A stretch of DNA of 64,000 nt from Cryptomeria japonica (taxonomy: Eukaryota > Streptophyta > Pinopsida > Cupressales > Cupressaceae), in contig NC_081409.1 in NCBI RefSeq assembly GCF_030272615.1, positions 532,932,291-532,996,290 of the forward strand, written 5' to 3'. Shown in pieces: positions 10,879 to 23,192 of the stretch. Within the stretch, counting starts at the first letter, position 1; every line of letters starts with the position of its first letter. The translations under genes were made by a program, and so were the position numbers. The notes below the pieces were generated by a model. That model was not told where the DNA came from and did not search any database. It saw nothing but the letters and a program-made list of their open reading frames with translations.

Positions 10879-12143
10879 TGTAGCGTCCTAAAATTGTGAC
10901 ACTTGCAATTTCGACCACATTTGGGTCTTCACGATGGCGACGCAACACTGAACCTGAATGGAGACCCTGAAACTTGTTCATGACACCAAAAACTGCATTT
11001 TTCCAGTACCCTGGCCTGATCCTCCTTGCACCCTGCTGTCCCGGGAGGTGGGACCAGAGCGCCCAGCGCCCTGGTCCTTCAAGACTAGGGTGCCCAGTGC
11101 CCTGGTCCCCCAGGACCATGGCGCCCAGTGCCCTGGTCCCTGGCCCTATTTTTGGGCCCGGTCTCCTATGGGACTTCGGGTCTTTTTGTTTGCAATTTGG
11201 AAAATAACATTTCCTGGTCGGCCTAAGGTCGGGAAAATCAGTCTATCAACCCTAATTGAAAAGTATATAAACTACATTTCCTCTCCCATTTTGAGGAGGA
11301 AGGACATATGTGAACAAGACGTGGAAACTCTATTCAAACATTCAAGCATTCAAGCATTCAAGCATTCCTTCAAGCAATTGATCATTCTAAGTCTCCATTC
11401 AAGGCTAGGTGTTGCATTCAAGACAAGGATTCAACCATTGAAGAGGAGATCACATACTACAACATACAACATACAACATACAACAACATCTATACCTTCG
11501 CATATAAGGATACAAACATCCTTACAACAAGGTATTAGTACTTGTTTTACATTACATTTACAGCATTTCTCATTTCTTGGTTAATTCCAAAACCGGGGTT
11601 TGACCTAAGGGCAAACCCCTAATCCCTAACCCCCCAATCGTCTTCGCTTTTCTGTGTGTAGGTTGTAGGTACGCAGCTGAAATTGAAGATCTGGAATCCT
11701 TGTGCAGAGACGAACAGATCCCCCTTCGTTTCGCGGATTTTTCGGAGGACCGTGTGGACGCTGGGCGCCATCGTCTCGTCAACTTTTGCTCAAATTTGTA
11801 GGACAGCGCCGTTTTGACATTTTACTGCTAATTCCAAGTCCGTAGCTTCATATCATATCCCTAACTCAGTTTATAAGCGAATCTTTCTCACTTTCTATGC
11901 ATTCCTAGTTCAATCTTTCTATCTACATTCTTTACAAAAGAGGGTATCCTTGCTATCACAACCCTTGAAACTCATATAGAATCCAATCTTGCATTGTGTG
12001 GGATTGGATCTTGTGGGTTTCAACCCCTCTTTTGAATGTAAAGTCCCTCCTAAGTGAAAACCATCAACCCTAGTGACTCTCCCTTCTCTCTCCTAGGAGT
12101 TGGGGAGGGGAGAACGACTAGGGTTCGATTTTTCCGCTTTACA
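10879..12143 (+). repeat. Element A 3' LTR
   Basis: 1265 bp, same length as the 5' LTR, with the U3 minisatellite at 11059-11143, TATATAA at 11264-11270, and a hairpin-motif copy starting at 11747 in which GTGCAC has become GTGGAC. Confidence 0.93.
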
Positions 12144-12148
12144 GGTTG
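12144..12148. repeat. Target site duplication of element A, right
   Basis: GGTTG directly follows the terminal TACA of the 3' LTR and matches 4251-4255 exactly. Confidence 0.93.
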
Positions 12149-12509
12149 TTTTCTTAAAATTCAAAAATAATCTTGAGATTGGCTGTCTTCAATGAAATTT
12201 GTTAAAATTCTAAGTTAATGCTTTCACATTCAAGTTTTAATCAGAGATATTTGCCTGCTCTTGGATATATGAATGTTAATCAATCTTATTTGGCCAATAT
12301 GCTGTTGGTTTTGGAGAAATTCTCCCCTTTCCTGATCTGGGTATATTAAAATTGCAAATGGGAGGATAAAAATAAAAATAAATTATTTATTTTAGTCTCT
12401 GTGAGACTGTGTTTTTTTTTTGCTGGGTATGAAATTCTCTTCTAACAGCAAATTTTTAAAAATATAAAATATTATTATAAAAAAAAAAATTTAACGCGTT
12501 GCGTTGTTT

Positions 12510-12745
12510 TTGTATGGCGGTTTTTGGAAGGGACGACAAATGCCAAGGCCCTCGACCCATGTTTGGGGAGAGCCAAGGCTTCCCCAACCATGGGGAGAGG
12601 CCTGCGGTGAGGCCATGCCGTGCTCTCCACGCAGCCTAGGCTGGGTGCAGACCAGGTCATGGTCTCCCCAGCCCTTCCTGTGGGGAAAGGGAGGCCCGCG
12701 TGGGAGAAGCCCACGTGGCCCCCACGTGGGTCTGCCCTTGGGGTT
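12510..12745. promoter_or_regulatory. GC-rich island with G-box palindrome in D LTR 1
   Basis: This GC-rich block of about 210 bp is sharply bounded by AT-rich sequence. It holds internal inverted repeats such as AAGGCTTCCCC near GGGGAGAG. At 12710-12730 two 9-bp arms, CCCACGTGG and CCACGTGGG, are separated by CCC, giving two CACGTG cores in a perfect palindrome. CACGTG is the G-box/E-box core bound by plant bZIP and bHLH factors. Open frames cross it on both strands, but I read it as regulatory or structural rather than coding. Confidence 0.45.
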
Positions 12746-12764
12746 TTAAAAATAAAGTATTTCA

Positions 12765-12910
12765 TTTTTTTTTATTATTTTTTTTAATTAAAATAAATAA
12801 ATAAATTTATTAAATTAAATTTTTTTTTTTTTTAAAATAAAGTTTTCAATTATTTATTAATTATTTTATATATATTATTAATGGGAATTAATATATATAT
12901 ATAAACTAAT
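12765..12910. repeat. AT-rich low-complexity tract in D LTR 1
   Basis: Poly-T and poly-A runs, AAATAAATAAAT and TATATATATATA stretches follow the GC-rich island. The same tract lies at about 20738-20880 in LTR 2 and 28698-28845 in LTR 3, with small length differences in the homopolymers. Confidence 0.8.
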
Positions 12911-15217
12911 CGATATTTAATTTGAGATTTGTGCAATGCATTAATTATTAGTAAAATATATTTTATTAATAAAGATTAATAATTATATATTAACTAATAA
13001 TTAACTAGGTTATTGTGCACTATTAGTTATTAATTGTGTATATTTTATTTATCGTGGATTAATAAATATACTCATTAATTAACAGCTAATTTTGGATTCT
13101 TTTATACGTGCGTAAGGAAGTAATATTTGGATTTTGGAAATGAAGATCTACTTTTGGATTCCCTTATATATTTATATTTTCGGGATCCGTATAGTGCATC
13201 TGGGCTTGGAAAATATGAAACTGTAGAGGTTGGTTTTGAACCAGTACATCAGTGATGTTTTAATTGAAGATTAAAGATATTAATTAGTTAGTTAATGGTT
13301 GTTTAGATTATATTCTTGTGAAATTGGTTAAAGAACTCGTTATGGCGTATTTTTGTATGTTCGATGCAATGAACATCAGTGAGTTAGAAAACCAAGAACA
13401 ACCTATACCTAGATGAGGTAGATAACTGCAATCTAATATAGATCAATTTAGAAAACTTGATCAACTTTTAATGTTTAAATCAATTTGGTAAAAGATTGTA
13501 TCTGCTGAATATTACCTATGCGAGTTTAATTCTTGTATTCGCTTTTGCTTATGTAATGGCAAGTCGTGCTTGTTTGATAGGACCCTGTCATATGGATTGA
13601 TTTGGGGCACCTGTATCAGTCCTCGGTCCTGAGTTGACTATTGTATTGTGGTGGTGTCATAGTTGGTCATTCCTTTGTGTGGGTGTCGAATGATGATTCG
13701 TGTTTGACCAGATGGTTGTTCCCTCCTTCTTGAGCTCCGTTCATCTGACCATGTGTATTCCTTGGTTTTTGAGTTCGTCTGAGTATAGTCTAGTGTCGTA
13801 TGGGAAGTGGCTTTCGATGTGGGGCCGCGCCCAAAGTGGCTGCTGGGTAACCCATCGAAAGTGAGTCTAATAAGTGATAACCTAACAATAGATTAGAATG
13901 TAATCTCTAGGTAAGATAAAATTTGCCTCACACATGGGACGAGTGCTACCATAGACTCGACATGCTGTGAGAAGGCCTGAAATGGCAAACCATCATCCTT
14001 GTCTTCATGAAAGGATGTGTGGGTCCACATGAGGCTTGGATGGGCCGGAAGCTTGGATTAGGTTGCCAGGGTAACCCAGTGTATGGGGCCGGGACCTATG
14101 AAGACTTGCCATGGTAACCATACCAGGCTGTGTGATGACACTTGTCCCTACGTTCGCTAGTGTGTTGTCGTTTTGTCGTGTTAGGAGCACTTTTGTGGTT
14201 TGCCCTATTGTCTTTACCCTTGTGAGTACCTGGTTTCATGTTAGACCTTGGGTGGTGATGATTCAATTTTGTGGATGCTCCAATGGACCTTTGTATTAGC
14301 TTTGATTATGTTCAGCTGGATCCTTTTCTTTTCAAGGATCGATTATGTATTAAATGACCGATGTGGTTGTCTGTATATTGTTTATATTTCACCTTGATGG
14401 TAGGATTGTAATGTTGTAACCTCTTGTATTCCTAACTTTATTATTTATCAGAGGGGTCTTGCAGTTGAGCAGACCTGGAGATGTAGCCCTTTAGGGGTGA
14501 ACTCCGAGATCATTATGGTGTTATGTGATGTTATTCTCTTATGTTTCCCTTATTCAATTTATCGTGTATGAATAGCTTATGTTAGAATGTATAAGTGGAT
14601 AAGATGGAATTAACTTTAAATGCTTATATGAAGTCCTTTCTTGAATGCCATTTTGATCGAATGCATAAGTGGTTTAGATGAGATTTATCGTAGATGCATG
14701 TATGCAATCGTCTTTTAAAATGCAATAGATTGGAATATGAAAGAATGTAACTTAGAGTAATGGAATATATTCAGTTGTTGTTAAGGAAATTAAGTATGGT
14801 TGAAAAGATCTTATATGTTTGTGATGAAATTCTAGTGTGTTAGAATATTAGATGCAGGGCTTGTATTTTTAATGAAAAGCTTGAATGAAGATTATGAATA
14901 GATCTTAATGGATGAATCTTTGCTTGTGATTTATATTTCCATCTTTTGAAAGAAATTATCCTGATTAAGAATTATCTCGTTATTAAGATAATCAACTTAT
15001 TGGATTAATTGTGTGAGTTAAGTGAATTGTGAAATCTAAGTAATCTCATTGGGAAACTCTTTAGGTGTTAGTTGATGTCTTCTGCTATGTAATCTGAATC
15101 TTTGTTATCTTGTAGTATCTTAATGTGGTGTAACTTTTAAAAAAAATAAAAAAATTATTGCACTCTATTCTTGTGTTTTGGCTTATCCCTTCGGGTTTCC
15201 TAGCGGGGTTTTACATT

Positions 15218-15231
15218 TGGTATTAGAGCCT
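15218..15231 (+). promoter_or_regulatory. Primer-binding site of D internal domain 1
   Basis: TGGTATTAGAGCC starts two bases after the LTR end. It matches the initiator-Met-type PBS TGGTATCAGAGCC except for one C-to-T change, which may weaken priming. Confidence 0.8.
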
Positions 15232-18200
15232 ATGTTGCAAACACTGGGATCTTTGGTGTCGCATGTGCCCTCTCTTTTGGTGTGAGGTGTATCGACCTTA
15301 TGTGTATGCTTGTCCTCCTTTTGTATGTGAGTGATTGAGCAGACCTTAACTTGTGTGTAACGTGTGTGTGTTCACACCTTGTTTTCACCTTCTTGATGTT
15401 GGTGTTTGAGTGTTTATATGTGCATTGTTTGCTTATTGATGTTTGGGTCTACGATTACTCTTATTCTGAAAGAGAGTCGTATGTACCTTCCTTTTTGAGT
15501 GTTGTACTCTATAGACTAATCCATTTGGGTTGGTCAGTGCTTGTCTTGAATCTGAAAGTGCGAATTGTGTTTGTTTAAGATTATGATTTAGCTTAGTGTT
15601 GTCCACTTGAAGGACTAATATGGCAATTATTGAATGCTTATTTTGTAGAAAATTAAATGATCATCACCAGTCCTCTCTCTCTCTCTCTGGAAATTAAAAT
15701 GATTAGGATATGTGTAATTATCTTTGATTCGAGTTTTCTTGTTTACGAGAGAGAAAAGGGTGTGATTTCTTGAACCCTTGTGTGAGCCTTATGACGCTTA
15801 TGTTTTAGATTATTAAAGGGCTATGGGTTTAAAAATTTATTTTGGTTATTGGGAGAAAATGGTATGTGTGCAATTAAAGTATTCTCCATGTGTGTTTTGT
15901 AGGAGTAACATAATTAAATTCTATCTTAGTAAGGTGCATTACTATGCGAATACTTGAATTATGTGAAACTGCTTGGTTTGTAGAAGAAGTATTAAAAGGA
16001 GCATGTTATTGTAGCTTCGAGAGAGTATTAATGTGTTCCTCGAAAGATTGTTTTATGTGTTTCATTAAACCAGTTTGATTGAAGATTTATTTTAGCAAAT
16101 GCTCCATTGAACTCGCTTTTGGGTATATGTAATTACCTTAATGTGTTTAGAATGTGCGAATGAAAAGCTTGGTTGATGTGTATGCATTAATATGTTTTAT
16201 TTGGGTGATAGCTCCTTGCTTACCTTTTTATCGTAATTTGATTTTAATAATAGGTTGCAAATTATGGCATGTGTCTGTATTGTATTAAATAGTGAGTGTT
16301 TTCAAGAGGTATGGTATTATCGAAAGGATTGCCTGTTTTGATCTCTATTGGTTGGAAAACTAGATCCTCCTATTGCAACTGTAATTATTGGAAATGTTTT
16401 TTTATGCTGATTGTCATCCTTCTAACGGTAGCGAAATGAAAACCGTGTAATTGAAATGATAGGCTTATAGTGGGAAATTTTATATTATAGTGTGATCTTG
16501 TTTGATCTTGCATTTTTTTGTAGGAAATAGTTTGGTTATCAACTCTCTTTCCCTTCTTTGTGCTCATAAGATTTTTAAAAATGGTATTAAAGAATGCATT
16601 GATTTAAATAGAATGTTTATAAAACATGTAAAATTGTACTATTGCATTTTGGCTTCATATTGAAAGATGAAAGTCCTCTTTGAGAAAAGAGTTTGCATAG
16701 CTAAGTAATTTAGTTACGAATGCTTAGTGAAATTTGATAAAGATATAGGAATGATGTTATTTCCTTATGTAACTGTGAATTGTTAATGATTTCAGTACTT
16801 GTATCTAGAGTAAACTTGATTTAGTTATTTATGTAGAAAGAATAATTAAAGTCTTCTTCGTATAGATGTTAGCATACTGAAAAGTACTCCCCGTAAATGT
16901 GACTAAACCAGTACTGGTGTTTTCGTGTGTATTGTAAGAAACCAGTGCTTACTATATGTGCCCATGGATTGGTGAAGTAATCAACCATGGAGGATATGTT
17001 GCTTATGAGTATGGGAAACCATACTGTTTATGTGATGTTGCTTATTTGTTTCCCTATTGAGTACCAAACCTCGGGTAGTGGGTAACTCAGTATGTTAAGG
17101 GGTAGTATTTGAAGTAACCGTTCCTTGAATAGTATGGATTGGCGTACGAGTAATGTCGGCGCGAAGCGACTTTAGCTTCTCTACTTCGAGGAATGATATA
17201 GTTATACTATTAAACTGTATCAAGGGTGTACTCAATACTTTCCCGTTTGATGAATCTATTTATAGGTTTATATGTGTCAGCCTATTCCTCTCCTTTATTT
17301 GAGCTTATGGATGGTGATTCTTGTGTTTAGCAATCGTGTGTTTTGGAGGATCCTTTGCCTTGTCTTCATGAAAGGTAGGTTTATTCACATGTACTGTTAG
17401 TTAGTATGTGTTGGTGGGCATGTGGGTGGACCCTAGTCATGTATACCTCTGACTTACGGCGAGTATCCTTCTAGATACGTCGCTATGCGGGATGTGACCT
17501 ACGCATGCTTTTTCCATGAGGTACACTACCATGCGGGATATGCCCATTGCGTGTTTTCTCCGCTTGGGGTATTGCCATGCCGTGTGATGACGTGATGCGG
17601 GGTGATGTCGAGGTGCACACCGCCATGCCATGTGGGTAGTGTGACTATGTCGCACCACATGATGAGCTACTGCAATAGCTAGTTAGTTGTTCCTTCCTTC
17701 CTCGTTGATGGCTAGATAGTAGTCACATAGTGATGTTATGTGCAGTTGTGATATTCTTATTATTTCTTTGGGGACCAGCAATTTATTTTACTTTGATTTT
17801 GAAGGTTTAGCCACGATCTTGTGATCTTTTGCACTTTTGATTTGGTGTTGCAATTCCGGATTATTTTCTTGCCTTACTATTGGAATTGATGATTTATTAT
17901 CTTTATTCATCTTTACTTTGGTGGCTAAACAGGTTTATCCTTATTGTTTTCATATGATGGTCTTGTGTTGAACTGTGGAATTCCTCTCCAAAGACGTATG
18001 ATACAGATTTGGTAGAGTGTATGCGAGGAAGTGGTCGTAAGGAAGCTTGAGGATGGGGGTATGTGAGGCTGTGTTGTAGGTAGTATCCACTACCTAGCTA
18101 TGTGTGGTGACTATCTCTTGGAGGCTAACCACCTTACTCAACAAGGGATATTCACAAAGGTCTTGTATGGAAGGTAGCACCGCTATGGTGTGCCTAGCAC

Positions 18201-18903
18201 CATTGAGCCTTGAGTGAGATATTGGATTTTTATGATCATATTGTTATTCTGAGATCAGGCATACAGATGCTGATCATGCATGTTATCTTTGACCGAGCAT
18301 TAGACATGCTCACATGTGGCCTTTTGAGTTATGCATTCCAGTTATGTGGATGGTTATTATTTGTATCATGGAGTAAATTGTGTTAACTTGTCACTATGTT
18401 ATGGGACATAGTCTTTGGAAAGGTTTTCTTATGCCTAGCAAGTGTAATCAAATGAGTTATTTTGTTTCTCTTATTTATTGGAAGTTAATTTGGTTGTAGA
18501 AATTGATATTTAAGCTAGTTTTATGCGATAAAGTTTATGAAAAAGATGGATTGGTAAAGGAAATTGATTTTGATGGCATGTTTTCTTGTCATGTTTGATA
18601 GATGATTATGGTAATTGTTGTTTACCTCTTTGTAATGCTCTAATTTGGTGTAATGAAAGGGAGAAAATTCTTGTTTCTCTGCTATGATTGTGGATAATTC
18701 CTGGAATATTTTAAGGAATGTATGGATTTAGATGTATCTTGCCAATGGGTAATGGCATTTGTAGAGGATTTAGCAGTAATATTTCATTTGATTATGGAAA
18801 GATTTCTATGTACAATTTGATATTTGTTGAATGAGTTTAAGGGCTGATGCATACGACATGTTCCCCATCTAGCCTTACGACTTCCAGGAGTAAGTCGGAA
18901 CCT

Positions 18904-18915
18904 AGGGGGGGAGAA
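18904..18915 (+). promoter_or_regulatory. Polypurine tract before D LTR 2
   Basis: AGGGGGGGAGAA directly abuts the TGTAGTACC start of LTR 2. It is the expected plus-strand primer. A small inverted repeat, CGACTT...AAGTCG, lies just upstream near 18878-18897. Confidence 0.85.
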
Positions 18916-21900
18916 TGTAGTACCCCTGCCCTAATCAATTTCTAATCTTGGTTAGATTATCTTAATACAATGATTATAGTCAGATGTTTGATTTAATGCA
19001 TAGCTGTTGATGTGGTTTTCACACTAGTTGTATGCAAGTTGTTTAGTGTTCCTATTTCGTGGTATTAATATCGGGCTAACGATTTCATTAAGTTTATATA
19101 TGTATGCATGTATGACTCTTGGTTGCAGGAGATTTCAGGTACAACGCCGCATGAGTGCGAGGTTCATCTTCACCTGGAATTGCAGGTTTGAGTGTACCTC
19201 TTTTATCCTTAGAGTTGGATTAGGTGGTCGTAAGACCCTAGTTGACCATAGTCGTGCTCAAGTGAGCATCGTCAGTCGTCGTCGGTATTCCCTTTTTGTT
19301 TGGGTTTGCAAGTCGTCTATCTGGTTGACTTTCTTGGTTTGTGTGCTTGGTGTGAATGGTTAAATTGATTAATTAGTCCTTAGTAATTATTTGATTAAAT
19401 ATGTGTTTGTGCATTAAAGATTATGGACTAAATTAATCGGGATTTCGTTATGCGATTATCGTTGATATTGGATTGCTTGTCTTAAATTGGGAGTAAGTTA
19501 AATTAAATGGTTGATTTTGAATATTAAATGCATTTTGTATATGCTGTTGAAAAAGAAAGATTTAATTTTAATTGCAATAGAATTAATTTAATCCTTTGGC
19601 ATTTTCGAAATGGAAAGGTTAAATTGAATTAATTGAGAAAATCATTTTTTAATTTGAAAGGCAAGTTTAATCTGTTGATATAGTTTAAAAGAATCAATTT
19701 TGTGAATTATTTTAAATAAAAATTTTAATTCCAAAAAATGAAATTTTGGTCAACTCTTTCTTATAACCTAGACTTTTGGAAAATATGGAGGATGGATTGT
19801 TTTGTTGGGAAATATTTTTGGGAAAACATTTTGGATGAAAATTTGGGGGTTTTGGAGGAGGAGAAATTTTTTGAGCCTGCAGGTTGGGCTCCTCACTAAA
19901 TCTTTTCCAGGATTGCTATAAGAGGTAAGATTCTGGTTTATATTTTGGTTCTTTGTTTATCAGAAATTATTTTGGATTTTGAAGAAATCTGTTTGTGGAG
20001 ATTAAAAATAAATAAAAATCTCAGCTATTGGGGAAAAATGAAACAGTTGTGATTGTAATGCCAATCCAATCGCTTCTTGTTCTATTTCCATTTCAAGTCT
20101 GGATTATGGTTGTTCTGGTTATTTTCTTAAAATTCAAAAATAATCTTGAGATTGGCTGTCTTCAATGAAATTTGTTAAAATTCTAGGTTAATGCTTTCAC
20201 ATTCAATTTTTAATTAGAGATATTTGCCTGCTCTTGGATATATGAATGTTAATCAATCTTATTTGGCCAATATGCTGTTGGTTTTGGAGAAATTCTCCCC
20301 TTTCCTGATCTGGGTATATTAAAATTGCAAATGGGAGAATAAAAATAAAAATAAATTATTTATTTCAGTCTCTGTGAGACTGTGTTTTTTTTTTGCTGGG
20401 TATGAAATTCTCTTCTAACAGCAAATTTTTAAAAATATAAAATATTATTATAAAAAAAAAAATTTAACGCATTGCGTTGTTTTTGTATGGCGGTTTTTGG
20501 AAGGGACGGCAAATGCCAAGGCCCTCGACCCATGTTTGGGGAGAGCCAAGGCTTCCCCAACCATGGGGAGAGGCCTGCGGTGAGGCCATGCCATGCTCTC
20601 CACGCAGCCTAGGCTGGGTGGAGACCACGTCATGGTCTCCCCAATCCTTCCTGTTGGGAAAGGGAGGCCCACGTGGGAGAAGCCCACGTGGCCCCCACGT
20701 GGGTCTGCCCTTGGGGTTTTAAAAATAAAGTATTTCATTTTTTTTTAATTAAAATAAATAAATAAATTTATTAAATTAAATTTTTTTTTTTTTTTAAATA
20801 AAGTTTTCAATTATTTATTAATTATTTTATATATATTATTACTGGGAATTAATATATATATATAAACTAATCGATATTTAATTTGAGATTTGTGCAATGC
20901 ATTAATTATTAGTAAAATATATTTTATTAATAAAGATTAATAATTATATATTAACTAATAATTAACTAGGTTATTGTGCACTATTAGTTATTAATTGTGT
21001 ATATTTTATTTATCGTGGATTAATAAATATACTCATTAATTAACAGTTAATTTTGGATTCTTTTATACGTGCATAAGGAAGTAATATTTGGATTTTGGAA
21101 ATGAAGATCTACTTTTGGATTCCCTTATATATTTATATTTTCGGGATCCGTATAGTGCATCTGGGCTTGGAAAATATGAAACTGTAGAGGTTGGTTTTGA
21201 ACCAGTACGTCAGTGATGTTTTAATTGAAGATTAAAGATCTTAATTAGTTAGTTAATGGTTGTTTAGATTATATTCTTGTGAAATTGGTTAAAGAACTCG
21301 TTATGGTGTATTTTTGCATGTTCGATGCAATGAAGATCAGTGAGTTAGAAAACCAAGAACAACCTATACCTAGATGAGGTAGATAACTGCAATCTAATAT
21401 AGATCAATTTAGAAAACTTGATCAACTTTTAATGTTTAAATCAATTTGGTAAAAGATTGTATCTGCTGAATATTACCTATGCGAGTTTAATTCTTGTATT
21501 CACTTTTGCTTATGTAATGGCAATTTGTGCTTGTTTGATAGGACCCTATCGTATGGATTGATTTGGGGCACCTGTATCAGTCCTCGGTCCCGAGTTGACT
21601 ATTGTATTGTGGTGGTGTCATAGTTGGTCATATCCTTTGTGTGGGTGTCGAATGATGATTCATGTTTGACCAGATGGTTGTTCCCTCCTTCTTGAACTCC
21701 GTTCGTCTGACCATGTGTATTCCTTGGTTTTTGAGTTCGTCTAAGTATAGTCTAGTGTCGTATGGGAAAGTGGCTTTCGATTGGGGGCTGCGCCCAAAGT
21801 GGCTACTGGGTAACCCATCGAAAGTGAGTCTAATAAGTGATAACCTAATAGTAGATTAGAATGTAATCTCTAAGTAAGATAAAATTTGCCTCACACATGG

Positions 21901-23176
21901 GACAAGTGCTACCATAGACTCGACATGTTGTGAGAAGGCCTGAAATGGCAAACCATCATCCTTGTCTTCATGAAAGGATGTTTGGGTCCACATGAGGCTT
22001 GGATGGGCCGAAAGCTCGGATTAGGTTGCCAGGGTAACCCAGTGTATGGGGTCGGGACCTATGAAGACTTGCCATGGTAACCATACCAGGCTGTGTGATG
22101 ACACTTGTCCCTACGTTCGCTAGTGTGGTCATTTTGTCCTGTTAGGAGCACTTTTGTGGTTCGCCCTATTGTCTTTACCCTTGTGAGTACCTGGTTTCAT
22201 GTTAGACCTTGGGTGGTGATGACTCAGTTTTGTGGATGCTCCAATGGACCTTTGTATTAGCTTTGATTATGTTCAGCTGGATCCTTTTCTTTTCAGGGAT
22301 CGATTATGTATTAATTGACCGATGTGGTCATTTGTATATTGTTTATATTTCGCCTTGATGGCAGGATTGTAATGGTGTAACCTGTTGTATTCCTAACTTT
22401 ATTATTTATCAGAGGGGTCTTGCAGTTGAGCAGACCCGGAGATGTAGCCCTTTAGGGGTGAGCTCCGAGATCATTATGGTGTTATGTGATGTTATTCTCT
22501 TATGTTTCCCTTATTCAATTTATCATGTATGAATAGCTTATGTTAGAATGTATAAGTGGATAAGATGGAATTAACTTTAAATGCTTATATGCAGTCCTTT
22601 CTTGAATGCCATTTTGATCGAATGCATAAGTGGTTTAGATGAGATTTATCGTAGATGCATGTATGCAATCATCTTTTAAAATGCAATAGATTGGAATATG
22701 AAAGAATGTAACTTAGAGTAATGGAATATATTCAGTTGTTGTTAAGGAAATTAAGTATGGTTGAAAAGATCTTATATGTTTGTGATGAAATTCTAGTGTG
22801 TTAGAATATTAGATGCAGGGCTTGTATTTTTAATGAAAAGTTTGAATGAAGATTATGAATAGATCTTAATGGATGAATCTTTGCTTGTGATTTATATTTC
22901 CATCTTTTGAAAGAAATTATCCTGATTAAGAATTATCTCGTTAGTAAGATAATCAGCTTATTGGATTAATTGTGTGAGTTAAGTGAATTGTGAAATCTAA
23001 GTAATCTCGTTGGGAAATTCTTTAGGTGTTAGTGGATGTCTTTCACTATGTAATCTGAATCTTTGTTATCTTGTAGTATCTTAATGTGGTGTAACTTTAA
23101 AAAAAAATAAAAAATTATTGCACTCTATTCTTGTGTTTTGGCTTATCCCTTTGGGGTTTCCTGGCGGGGCATTACA
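18916..23176 (+). repeat. Element D LTR 2
   Basis: This 4261-bp uninterrupted LTR starts TGTAGTACC and ends GGCATTACA. It gives the empty-site sequence for element A: it reads GGTTATTTTC at 20117-20126 where LTR 1 carries the insertion. It includes the GC-rich island at about 20500-20715. Confidence 0.9.
20477..20722. promoter_or_regulatory. GC-rich island with G-box palindrome in D LTR 2
   Basis: Same island as in LTR 1. The palindrome is at 20683-20703. This copy has an extra CACGTG at about 20669-20675, where LTR 1 and LTR 3 read CGCGTG, so it carries three G-box cores. Confidence 0.45.
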
Positions 23177-23178
23177 TT

Positions 23179-23192
23179 TGGTATCAGAGCCC
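23179..23192 (+). promoter_or_regulatory. Primer-binding site of D internal domain 2
   Basis: TGGTATCAGAGCCC, an unmutated initiator-Met-type PBS, lies two bases after the LTR 2 terminus. Confidence 0.87.

Larger units (their letters stand above)
4256..12143 (+). mobile_element. Element A: Gag-protease-only Ty3/gypsy-type retrotransposon
   Basis: Identical-length LTRs of 1265 bp (4256-5520 and 10879-12143) start TGTAGC and end CTTTACA. They are flanked by a perfect GGTTG duplication at 4251-4255 and 12144-12148. The order is LTR, PBS, a 1.2-kb leader, one long Gag-protease-like frame, about 0.75 kb of 3' non-coding sequence, and LTR. There is no RT, RNase H or integrase, so replication would need enzymes supplied in trans. 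Element B (53618-61349) has the same layout, so lack of pol is a family trait rather than damage to one copy. The Gag resembles the Tat/Ogre side of Ty3/gypsy; that assignment is an inference. Confidence 0.9.
3050..15215 (+). repeat. Element D LTR 1 (split by element A)
   Basis: The first D LTR runs 3050-4255 and resumes at 12149, after element A and its duplicated GGTTG, to 15215. The uninterrupted LTR would be about 4273 bp. It aligns along its length with LTR 2 and LTR 3. It contains a GC-rich block (about 12530-12740), an AT-rich low-complexity tract (12760-12910), and ends in TTTTACA where the other copies have CATTACA. Confidence 0.88.
15216..18915 (+). mobile_element. Element D internal domain 1 (non-coding)
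   Basis: This 3700-bp domain lies between LTR 1 and LTR 2. It opens with a primer-binding site and closes with a purine tract. All frames are broken by stops and no zinc knuckle, protease, RT or integrase motif was found. A short run of TC dinucleotides lies near 15672. A relatively GC-rich segment at about 17450-17680 has repeated CATGCGGGAT-like words. The domain is nearly identical to 23177-26878. Confidence 0.82.

Noticed and set aside
12475-12765. Overlapping 81- and 96-codon frames on both strands of the GC-rich island (repeated at 20448 and 28412)
   Set aside because: Open frames on both strands at once are expected from GC-rich, stop-poor DNA. The copies vary without codon-position bias and there is no ATG context or domain.
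15670-15690. TC microsatellite as a possible regulatory tract
   Set aside because: Only about eight dinucleotides long, present in both internal domains, with no supporting context.
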